From Sebastes aleutianus (taxonomy: Eukaryota; Chordata; Actinopteri; Perciformes; Sebastidae): a DNA stretch of 64,000 nucleotides. The stretch is from contig CAKAKS010000206.1 of the NCBI GenBank assembly GCA_916700875.1, positions 84,380 through 148,379 on the forward strand, written 5' to 3'. A program made the position numbers and the translations under genes. Numbering within the stretch: position 1 is the first letter of the stretch; each line of letters starts with the position of its first letter. Under the pieces are notes generated by a model. It was not told the DNA's origin. It saw only the letters and a program-made list of their open reading frames with translations, and did not search any database. This document shows positions 1 through 11,200 of the stretch, in pieces.

Positions 1-865
1 GTCCTTGTTTTATGATCATTTTATCTGTGTAAAGTGTCTTTGAGTTTCCAGAAAAGCGCTATATAAATAAAATGTATTATTATTATTATTAACACATTAT
101 TATAAAATTATCATAATAATTATATATATATATACATTTTTAGAAAAGAAATAATATATTTCTTTCTTTAGGTATATATTTTCTTGCAATTATACACTTT
201 TAAATAGATCAATAACTAAATTAAATTAAATTTTTTTTTTTGTAAAATTACAGAAAATTTTGCTACTTTTATCAGTAAAGACTACTTTATAAATATTTAT
301 ATATTTAATGTATTCCATTTAAACAGATTTTTTTTGTTAAAACACATTAAGACACATTTCAATAAACAGTTAATTATTGTAATTTTAAAAAAAAATAATT
401 CTGTCATTTTGAAATACAGGGAAAAAATGTCAAATTTATTGAGAAAAACTGTAAAAAAAAAATATATATATTTTTTAAAAGTATTTCTTGGTTATGACAG
501 TTGGAAAGACGAAGGTCGCCGTTAACAGATGTTTTAATGAGTTAATTAAACTGGAACTGGAGCTGTAAAACAAACAGGATTTTAAAACGTGAAGGGAAAC
601 AAATCTGGTTTTAAACACAATAAAGCATCTTAGTGTCCTCTCTCTGAACAGCTGACTCTTAACAGGTGGAAGATGAACAGGATTCTCACTCTCAGACGTC
701 AAATTTAAGGATCTTTCCAAGACTTTTAAGGTCTTTTATTGACGAAATTAAAAAAATAACGAGCTTTAGGAAGGTCTAATTTCAAGTCAAAAAGCTACAA
801 AGTAAAAATGATATATATTTTAATTCCATAATGTAATGTTTAATGTTTCTCTTTCTGTCTTCTAG
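1..865 (+). other. Intronic AT-rich sequence, no gene seen
   Basis: This stretch is AT-rich with many homopolymer runs and ends in a pyrimidine-rich tract followed by TCTAG, which is the acceptor of the exon that starts at 866. I therefore read it as the last intron of the left-edge gene. The short open frames here have no recognisable composition. Confidence 0.5.
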
Positions 866-930
866 CCGATGAGAACCCAGATGAGGTGTATTTCCAGGAT
901 CTGCCGGTGTGGAAGAGAGAATACTTCTGA
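866..930 (+). CDS. Last coding exon of an unidentified plus-strand gene (partial)
   Basis: The exon follows a good acceptor (polypyrimidine tract, TCTAG) and is open until TGA at 928-930. It encodes an acidic then basic C-terminal tail ending VYFQDLPVWKREYF. Two bases (CC) complete a codon begun in the preceding exon, which is outside the window. A polyadenylation signal AATAAA lies 130 bases after the stop, as expected for a true 3' end. The gene runs towards gys2, so the two are convergent with about 1.3 kb between stop codons. In mammals the neighbourhood of GYS2 includes SPX, GOLT1B and LDHB, but this tail does not match what I know of their C-termini, so I leave it unnamed. The splice site, stop and polyA signal are seen directly; the exon call itself is inference. 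Confidence 0.6.
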
Positions 931-1059
931 TGGTACATTTCTAAAGCTGTCGTTGTTTTTGAATCTGAATCTCTGAGTTGGGTTCTGTGTGACGGAGAAG
1001 AACAGCTGCTTTTTTGTAAATATAAATTCTCTGACGATGTTTAAAATGTGTGATGTTTT

Positions 1060-1065
1060 AATAAA
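1060..1065 (+). terminator. Polyadenylation signal of the left-edge gene
   Basis: An AATAAA hexamer sits about 130 bases after the TGA of the terminal exon and is followed by a T-rich stretch at about 1110-1130. Position and sequence fit a cleavage and polyadenylation site. Confidence 0.55.
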
Positions 1066-1469
1066 AAGAGTTTGAATTCATTCATTCACTATTGGTCTGA
1101 GATTGTCTGAGTTATTTTTTTTTTTTTTTAAACATCCTTGACAAAATATTGAGGGTGTCTTTCTACCTTTATGATCAGATAAATGTGCAGTATTTATAAT
1201 GCAATACCAAGTATACAGAGTTAAGTTTTATGCAATGCTTGAAGTGGAATTTGTATCTATTATTTCTTTAAGCATGTTATACTGTGTCAGTCATTATCAA
1301 CCGTGGCTGTGTGTGAGCTAATTACTGAGGTTTTAGTGTCCCAGTCAGGATGCTCCTACATATTATACAGCAGGATAAGGAAAGAAAATGTGAAGGTTTT
1401 TGTCTTCAAAGCTGAGAGCTGGCTGGCTGAGGTAGTCATTAGACAGCTAAAGCCAGCTGGCTGGCTGAA

Positions 1470-1735
1470 TAAAGTCATAATATTAGGAGAAAAAAGTTGT
1501 AACTTTACGAGAAAAATAGTTGTAATATTACGAGAATAAAGTCAGAAGTTTAAGAGAAAAAAGTCGTAATATTACGAGAAAAAAGTCGCAACTTTACGAA
1601 AAAAAAAGTCGTAATATTACAAAAATAAAGTCATAACTTTACGAGAAAAAAAGGCAAAAGTTTACGGGAAAAAAAGAAAATAACACGAAAAATTACTACT
1701 TTATAATATTATGACTTTATTCTCGTAATCTCAGA
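1470..1735. repeat. Degenerate tandem repeat of GTCGTAATATTACGAGAAAAAA type
   Basis: About ten imperfect copies of a unit of roughly 22-28 bases, alternating 'gtaatattacgag' and 'gtaactttacgag', fill this stretch. The last part is inverted (ttctcgtaatctcag). I see it as a dispersed fish repeat with a palindromic TAATATTA core and no coding capacity. Confidence 0.7.
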
Positions 1736-2041
1736 TGTATTTTTTTTTCCTCAATGTGGCCCTAATACTCCGTCGTACCGTCGTACCATAGACCTACAAC
1801 AATGATAAATAAAAATGAAAATGTAAACAAAAAACAGTTATTCATTTCCATTTTTAAAATCCACAGGGAGCCACTGGAGAGGAGCTAAAGAGACGCAGGT
1901 TTCTGACCCCTGGTCTAAGTAAAGGTGGCTAACTTAGCTGAGGTCTGTTCAACAAGACGGTGACAGCTTGTACTTTTCTTGTGGTCAGGCAGCAGCATCC
2001 AAGAAACGTGAGAAATCATCAGGGAAAGAAAAAGGAGCCTA

Positions 2042-2065
2042 TTTATTATATTCTATTTGTTTATT
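2042..2065 (-). terminator. Candidate polyadenylation signals of gys2
   Basis: Two TTTATT hexamers on the plus strand (2042-2047 and 2060-2065) read AATAAA on the minus strand, about 185-210 bases after the gys2 stop. Either could end the mRNA. There is no direct evidence for which is used. Confidence 0.35.
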
Positions 2066-2154
2066 CAGTTAAGACACACTCACCATGTAAAACACACTGG
2101 TATCCGAACAAACAAACGCTGGATCAAATAAAGTTAAAGATGTATTTTAAGTGA

Positions 2155-2250
2155 TTGCGTCATTTTTTTTAAAAATGATATCGCGATAATATCGTTATAT
2201 TTTTTTTTGCCATGATAATCGTATTGAGAAAAATGTATATGGTGACGGCC
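2155..2250 (-). mobile_element. Putative MITE end abutting the gys2 stop codon
   Basis: Read on the minus strand, the sequence directly after the gys2 coding region is TAGGGCCGTCACCATATAC followed by ATCGTATTG-like and ATATCGCGATAT-like tracts. These resemble termini of dispersed fish elements that begin TAGGGC(T/C)GTCAC. The other terminus was not located, so the extent is uncertain. Confidence 0.4.
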
Positions 2251-4088
2251 CTACATGGAACCTAGCACAAAGGGAGCCTTGATATTCAGACGGTCCCTTT
2301 CAGCCTCCTCGTCTTCATCGTAATCGTCCTCCTCATCACTGTGGTGGGGGGAAGAGTGGAGGGAGGCGTTGGGAGAGGGCGGCACCGAGTAGGGCCGCGG
2401 GTAACGGAAACCCTCCGTCTGTGGAGACAAATTACTCTAGATGAAAATGGGTTCTATGGGTACCCACGAGTCTCCCCTTTACAGACACGCACACTTTATG
2501 ATAATCACATGCAGTGCAAGTGTGTTATATTTGAATATTTCTGCATCCGGGGGTCTCTAAAGAGTCTTGGAATTACATAAACTGGGTATCAAAGAAGGAA
2601 GAGAACAGGAGAAAGAATGAGTCTTATATTCGGCATCAGCACACTCCACCATGACGTCTCGTCATTCATCCAAATGTTAGGTTGTCAATTAAAGCCCAAC
2701 AAATGTGGGTGAAATCCAAAAGTATCCGCTGTGTGTTATCAGCCGGTACATGAGAGGGATTCTCATGTACACGCATGTGCAGTTAGAGAAAGACTCTTAA
2801 AGCAGGTTCTCAGAAAGCCGCCAAGAGTCACTTTTCAGTTTGCAGCAACACTGAAATATTGTGTTTAACAACCAAATGAAATGTAAGTTGGGAGTCACTA
2901 AGGGGGGACACAACAGAGAAGTAGAGGCTGGCTAAAGATGTGCAAAATCAAAACCTTACAAAACAAACAAACTCAGAGAGCCGACTGAAGGTGTTGACCC
3001 TCTGCAGACACACAACCAACTGAGCAGCCAACCTGCTGATATAGAGCCTCCCAGCCAGGCTGATTATCAGCAGCTGAGGAGATCACAGGTGACTCCAATG
3101 ACTCCTGATGAGCAAGACTCAGAGAAAATCATTTATATGGCATTTTCACTAACTTCCCATGAACTACTGCACATAAAACAGTTGAATTGCTCACTTTTTT
3201 TGCAGATGTGAAATGCAAAAAAAACATTTCCATTATTAAAATAATGAATTTAGATGACTCTGGATCTCCGTTATGTTCTTGTGCAGTATTCCTCACCTTC
3301 AGAGGGGCCATGGGGTCCATCTTGAACTTGTCTGGGAAAGCTCTGTTGAGTGCGAGATGGCGGGCGTGGATGTAGAACTGCAAATCACAAGCCAGCAGAG
3401 ATGTACATCAACAACTGAGCAACATTTGACTGAACGTCTTTCTAAGTTTCCCCCCTTTGTTTTGAGATTTATTAAAAGGTATTTTATGATTTTATTGTGA
3501 GCTACAACATGAAAAAAGAGATGGGTTAAGGACAGGAGGGAATACACTAAAGAAGACTTCCAGTAGAGGAACTCTACAGTGCTTGCTCTTCAACTTACAG
3601 TAAGTTGACTACAGCTCAGTTTCAAATCTAATTTGCATCTCAGTTGTGGTTTACTGTAAATGGAAATCTCTGTACCGTAACTGTATCCATGCATGCAAAC
3701 AGTTCACATCATGTGAATTGTGTGTGTGTGCAGAACATATTCTGCCTGACAGATGTTGTATTCTCTCTTCTATTAAACATCTATTTGGTGCCGGTGCAGC
3801 AGTAAACACAGACCCGTCCCAGGTATCTCCAGTCCAGCAGGTCGGACAGCCTCTCGGTTCGGTTCCGCTGGATGATGCGCTGGCGCAGAGACTGCTTGCA
3901 GAAACTGAACATGAACTGGGTCAGCTGGTTGCAGGACTCTTCGGGCGAACAGGAGCGCCGGTCCACGATGTAAACACCTGATGGAGACGGTGAGGGGAGG
4001 AAGACAGGGGAGTCATGTAACTCCTCAAAATGAAAGGGCTCTTGGAGCTTTGAGATAAAGCGGTAATAAGCACTGATTATAAGACAAG

Positions 4089-4122
<34 letters not shown>

Positions 4123-7100
4123 ACACCATAGGCAGCAGGGTCTGACACATGCTCCTCCATGAAGCAGCCGAACCCTGACAGGTTGGTGGTGACACTGGGA
4201 ATGCCCATCACAGTACATTCACCTGCGGAAATACAACACAGCTCAGAGAAGGTACAGATTGTTGGTTATCAGTATCACGTGACAAAATACACCATCTAGA
4301 AGGCCCTCAGCTCTTTGGTTGCATGTTTACATATGTGACTTGACCACCTTGCATCCAATAGTGTGCTGTTTTGTACCTCTGTATTTAAGGAACATGAAGC
4401 ATATGTGTGTGTAGATGCATATTTTACCAGGAGTGTATCCCCACGGTTCATAGTAGGAGGGGAACACTCCGAGGTTACAGCCACGGACAAAGTCCTCGTA
4501 GTCCATCGGCAGCAGAGGACTGGTGGAGGACAGGAACTCAGGGTGGAAGATAATCTGAGAGGAGGAGGAGGACAGACAGGGGGACATTGTCAGAGTAGAG
4601 ACGGGAGGTTCTGGAGGTAAAAATATTCTTTAGTCACCACGGGGACTTTGGACTTGTTGCTGCAGTATGTGACCTAAACTTTGCTGTGGATATTCAGGAT
4701 GTTACACTGTTCGTACCTACGAAAAGTAATGCACTATAATTCGTATATAACCTGTATATCATTTTGTATATAAGGATGACTTAGTTGTCACGTAACTTGT
4801 GTTATTTTAACCCAAACCACAATCTTTTCCTAAAACTAACCACGTAGTTTTGTTGCCTAAAACAGGTTCTGCACTGCAGGAGCTCGCTGGACATTCGTAG
4901 GAAAACACATGTCTCTTCACTTGTTCACATGAAGCCTTTCTAGTTCTGACCAAAAACATTGTCAAACATCGTCCTTCATCATCACCAGGCAACTCGTGAC
5001 TAAGAGATCCCCACAAACTGACTCTGGAAGATGAAAAACAACGATGATGAACACATAAAGGAAGCGTGCAGGATAGACAGAGTTCTACCTTGACGCGGTC
5101 ATTCCTGGAGTTGAAGAGGCCGATGCGTCTGATGTTGGAGAGGATCGGGTCCGTTGAATCGTCCAGCATGTTGTGAGTGGTCACCGGAGGGAGGCTGTGT
5201 CTCTGCATACGGTTTGTTTAAAAGAGGGGACAGGTTCAGTTTGGTCTCTGGATCGTGTGTTAGCGTGATGGAACACACATTTCCATACCTGACAAGACTG
5301 TCCAGATTAGATTTATATCACGAAATGATATGACTTTGTGTTATCAAATGCATGTCCATATTCCTGTAAATTTAGATTGTATGGACAGAGTAGTAGAGGT
5401 GAAATGATGCCTCCTATTTCCTTGGAGCCTGTGGCCAGATCTTCCACATTGCCCCTTTAGAGGGGGTCAGGGTCCTGATTGTTTATTTCCCTCAGGGATA
5501 ATAATGCTAATCAATGCATCAATCAATAAAGCTTATGCTCATTGCACCAGGATTAAAGACAAACACCACTGGACAGGAAAGAAACGATTGTAGTCGATCT
5601 GGTTTCACGTGTGTCTCTGTGGCATGTGGAGTGAGGAGTGAGGAGAAACGACCTAATGAGTGTTTGAGTCAGTGGTCCGCGACCAGTAACCTTTCAGAGT
5701 GTGATTCAGAGAGGTATTGATCAGTGCGGGCATATCTAAAACCTAACGATATCCGACTACTGACTCACATCATGACGCAAAACAAACCAGGCAACGCTTC
5801 ATTGGATTTTGTTGCTTCCTTGAAAGGAACTGTTAATTCACAGGAAGGGATTTGTAAACAAATAGAATTTGCAAAGATGTGAAATTACATATACAGAGAG
5901 TGAAGGAGAAGAAGAAGAAGAAGCTCCAGTACCTGAGTGGCGTAGATGGCTCTCTTCATGATGGTGAAGTCGTCTCGATCCAGGATGGAGTCCATGTCGG
6001 GGATCTGCCCTCTGGAGACGGAGCGGACAATAAAACACAAACACAGAACAACGCGTAATCACCATTCATCACAGGGAACCAGTGTTGCTGTAACACAGTG
6101 TAAAATCAATAAAGCTGTGGGTTCACTTACAGTGGTGTCCATTTACTTACTTTAACAGAGCTTCATACAGTCTTTTACCGAACTTCTCCTTCACAGAGTG
6201 AGCTGTATCCCTGTGAAGTCAACGGAAACCTTCTTTACCATTTACCATTAACTTCACCAGCATTTCTAAACCAAATCAGATTTCATGTGCCAAGAAAACA
6301 GCCATTATTAACTTTCTATTAGCATGACATCAGTGAGAGGCCGTCCTCTACATCAGGGTCCTATTTTTAGGTCAAGAGACGTTTGAAAGACTGGAAGGTT
6401 GCCAAACCAAAAGTAGTTTCCCTATCTGCCACTGCTATGGTTCAGGTTTAGTTTGGGGAAAGATCACGGACACGGTTAAACGAATGTTAACAGTCACACA
6501 CTTTTTCAACCTCAACCTCCTCCTTAAGAGGTTTTGCTGCTTTTACAACGTCACACCACTTTTGCATTTGCATGAACACAAGAGGTTGATCAATACTGTT
6601 GTTTTTTAGGTGAGGACAGTCTCTCAGTCGCTGCTCCAGGGTCAGCGGGTCAGATTGTCTAACTGTATATGTGAAAGCAAAAGAGAGCTTTGCTGTCACT
6701 GAAGCTACCCGGTTCATAAATTCTGCTTGGCATCAGGAGGATGTCTGTGTTCAATGATCTGGGTTAGACTGTTGGTTAAATACTTTATATACATACTATA
6801 TATATACTGTATATAGTATCATCTCTTCATGTTGGTATTGGACTGTTATATAAACCACATGAGGGCATACCAGAGCTGCTTGCGTACTGCCTGTCCCTTC
6901 AGTGACTCCACATTGAAGTTGTTGGTTTTAGCTGGCATGATGAAGAAAACTACCACCGTCACATCATTTTTGTGGACCTGCGGGGAAGGGAAATGGGATG
7001 AATTAGTGTTTTGGACAGGAATGTATGCTGAAGAATATATACGTCCATTCTCTTGACAAGGTTATAGTTCTTTTGAAGGTGTACTTTTTGTAACAAGTGC

Positions 7101-8164
7101 TACTGAAAGCAAAGGACTAAAGGACCTCACCCGCAGCAGGTAGTTGAGTCTGGACAGCGATTCAATGAAGATATCAGCTCCCTTGTTGGAAAACTCATAG
7201 CGCCCGGCGATGAAGAAGAAGAGGGTTTTCTCCAGGTCGAAGTCTAGATGACTGCCAGAAGGAGAAGAATTAAGAATCTGTACTGTACATGAGATGGATC
7301 AGAACGACATTACTGTAATAAACTCCACCCACCCGTAGAAGTGTCCTCGGACAAACTCCTGGATGCGGGCCTTGCTGGTGGAGTGCAGGTTCTGAAACTC
7401 GTGCATGGCCGAGAACTTCTTCACATTCAGCCCGTTCGGGGTTACCACATCTGTATCATCAACACGGTAATAGCTTCATTGTCAAGTTATTTATTGTCAT
7501 GTACACAACAATTACAGAGAAGCAGTCGTTTGGCAATGAAAATCTCAGGCTCCCTCCAATAAGTAAGAGGTAATGGACAGCGAGCCGGTCATTGTTGTGA
7601 AAGAATCCCCGACAGGGGACTGACTTAAAGAATCTATTGATACCAACCATGTCAGACTAGCTTGTCGAGGAGGAGGCTAAATAACGCTCCAAACTTACGC
7701 TAAATTTTAGCGAGGACAAACTGGTATGGCCATTTCCAAACGGGGTATCATGACCTCTGACCTGCGCATGTTGCGAAAAAATAAAGTAATCAAGAATAAA
7801 AGCAAAGTTGAGGAGGAGCTTGAGACACGGCAGCCGTCTTCTCAATATTAATGGACAACTAGTTGATTGCTAAGTTTGTCCTGATGGTGTTGCTGGAGTC
7901 CAGGTATCACTGGATTCATCCTCTGGGGACCATCAATAAACTTGTCTGGATCTGAACAAAGTGATATACCAACTGTGGAGTATCAAGGTGCAACAGTGAA
8001 AAGCTTCTCCCCACCTGGCTTCCTGTGCAGCATGTGGCTGGCTTCCACAGCAGTGATCTCGGAGACGGTGGTGAAGACGTGAGCACAGTGGACCGCCGCT
8101 CTCTCAATGCAGTAACGATGGTAGATCTGCCTGTCGCCCGCCTCCTTGTCAATATTGAACTACA

Positions 8165-8239
<75 letters not shown>

Positions 8240-11200
8240 GGACAGGTCAATATGGTGTGAGGGGCAATTATTTACAAGGATTCTCATTTTTATCCTTGTA
8301 ACCCCTGAAACGGACGCCAGTAAAACGTCCACCTAAAAAGTGCCATACAAAAGTACAAAAACAAAAACTCACATTATTTCTATACTCGTCATAATTTTAA
8401 TGTCTCTACTGAAATGGCCTGTGTTGAACAATATAAATATTATGAATATGCATACTATTATAACTATTCACTTACTTACTTATTAAACTATTTTGCCCGG
8501 CTGCTTCCCAGAGGAGCATAAAGTGAGCAATGGTTGTAGGTCTATTTAATTTTGTCCAGAGGCATTTTGGTCTACGCCTGTTGAAAATCTTTGTTGGAAA
8601 TCCTTGGAAATCGAAAATGAACTGAGAGGTTCCACAAATTTGCATTTGCGATTTGGTCTGACGACGTAAGAACAAAGCTAATCTAAGCTAAGCTATAAAA
8701 CATTTTGTTTATCTAAACAACTACTCGTCATCTCACATGAAACACAAAAAGATGAAGATAACGTTTAAGTTTATTAAACCATTTTCATTTAAACTCATTT
8801 ATTTATTTTGATTTCATCTACAGCTCTCTGATTCTATGCTCTGCTTTGTTTCCTCTCTCCTGGCTGCATCGTGTGTCACAGTCAACAGAACTGAAATATG
8901 CATATTGATACGATTCCATCGATAGAATAAATGTTAAGTTCCACTGGACTTCCTTTTGAGGCCGAGGGTTACAAACACCTTCTGTCTGTCAATTATCCGT
9001 TCAGCCAGTGAGTGGCCTTTAGGTCCGTGCTGACCTTTAGGATGTGAGCAGAGCAGAGCCAATTACAAACCGACCGCTCGGCTCCACACACACAACTCAG
9101 CATCACTAATGATGCTCTAAGTGGCTGTAAAAGGCTGCAACTTTTGGGCCTGAACCTTTTGAATGTAAAAAATGAATCTGATGGAACACAACTACGTTTG
9201 CATGCAAGTTCAGAAAGTGTTTGCAAGTGTGTCCCAAATAAAATGCATATTGCTATCATCATGGTTTCTTGATTTTAAAGAGGAACTACGCCCATTCTTC
9301 AAAATTCATACATGTTCTTAATCCTATTTTCTAAAGCCTCGGCCACACCAGGAACGTCAGCAGCGCGTGGCGGCTGCGTTACCTGTTGTTTTTTATTTCG
9401 GCGTCTGTGTTAACAGGTTAGAGCAGCCACACTGCCCGCGTGAGACGCGCGTCTCATGGCTGCACGTCAGCTGCGTCTCTTCTACAGTTTCGAGGTCTCG
9501 CCTATTTTTGATGTGAGTGATCTAAAAGTGATCTATTGACAGTATACTGACATCACACCAGCAACATTACTACAGTTTCAATGTCTCTATCTGTAGAAGA
9601 TGTCACAGAGATGAAAAAAATAAAGACTTATTTTTAAATCAACACTTCCTGCTTTCATTTAAAAATAAAAGCCCTCAAGCGTTTTTTTTCTGTGTACAGA
9701 ATTCCTTCATTTGTTAACACGAGGCTTTTATTCTGAAATATGTGCCGGACAGTGATGTGGAACATGCAGACTTGAATGAATGAATATAGTACAGGGTTAT
9801 AATAGTGGATTATTACTATTATTTATAAATTATCACATGTTTCTTAACCTTTCTCTGTTTAAAATAACTATAAATGATATTTATAATGAAATGAAATGGC
9901 CATTACGAAAGACAAACTCTATGTAGATAGAAAGGGCTGACAGCAGCAGCTGCAGCCGCGACGCATTGTCACCAACAATGTGCATGCGTCTCTCACCTTG
10001 TCCAGGTTGTTGTAAAAGTCAGCACTCCCGGCACAGAGATATCGTCCCAGCAGGGTGGCGTGCGTAGTGAACACCGTTGCTATGGGAATCTTGCGGGAGC
10101 GAGTGAGAATAACTCCCGGACCGGCCTGCCACTCGTGGAAATGACCGACGACGTTGGGCTTGTCCCCCAGCTGGTCTGTTAACTGGAAAGATGCATCTGA
10201 GTTGGAAATAGCAGTGTTTACCTAAGTTCATCTTGTAACTTACCAACTTAAAGCTGCACCAGGCAGTTTGACACTTTTGCAGCCACACGATGGCGGCAGG
10301 AAGTATAAACGTTTCAAATGTAGGAGGGAATTCACTGATAAGCAGTGCTGAACACTGGCTGACCTCTTTGAAGAACCAGGCAATCAGGGAGCCCAGGATG
10401 AGCGAGTCGTTGGCCTCTCGGTCGTGGTAGGGCAGGCCTATCTTGCAGGTCTCCCACAGGTCCCCCTTCCAGCGGTCCAGGTTCCAGGCCGCGGAGCCGA
10501 TGTCAAACAGGATCACAAAGGGGCTGCCCTCGATCAGCCAGCGGCCGAAATGAACCTGTAGAGGAAGCCCAGTGAGAGAGGAACCATTTTAGAAATCGTT
10601 TTTCAAAATCGAATAGTGATTGATAGTGGTTAGAGCGTTATGAATTGCCGTTATGAATTTCACAGACAGCTTGATACATCAGAAAGGGTAGACTTTCAGA
10701 GGTGAATTAACATTGCAGCGGATGAGAGAGAGGGAGGGATCTCTTGGTGCTTTGAAGCAGATAATTCCCAAACTGTAAGACCTATTGCTTCAATGGGCAC
10801 ATCATCTGAAAGAAGACAAAAACATCTACATTTTGATGTATTAATTGTGTATGAGGAGTGGAAGGTTGTAGAACCTACAAGGTTTTTTTGCCAGAAAATT
10901 TTGAAAAAAAGGAAAAAATGCAGGGAGTGTCATCACTGTAAAGCAGCGCAATTACACACCCATTATAAAAAAGCATACAACTTAAACTGTGATAATTCAA
11001 AAGCTGTAAAAGATATCAAAAAGCTGAATCATACCTTAATAGTTCAAAGTCTTGTAACCCGTTAAAAGTTTAAACGAAGTCTGTAGCTGAAAGTATGCGG
11101 GAGCAGTAGCGTTTCAAAGAGGAGCATGTTTAAGAGGATTTGAAGAATTTCTCCATTGAGGTACATTGTAAAAAAATGTTTTTGAGAAAAGCTGAATATT

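Noticed and set aside
3646..3981. Plus-strand open frame overlapping gys2 exon 14
   Set aside because: It is the opposite strand of a conserved gys2 exon and ends in intron sequence, so it is a shadow frame.
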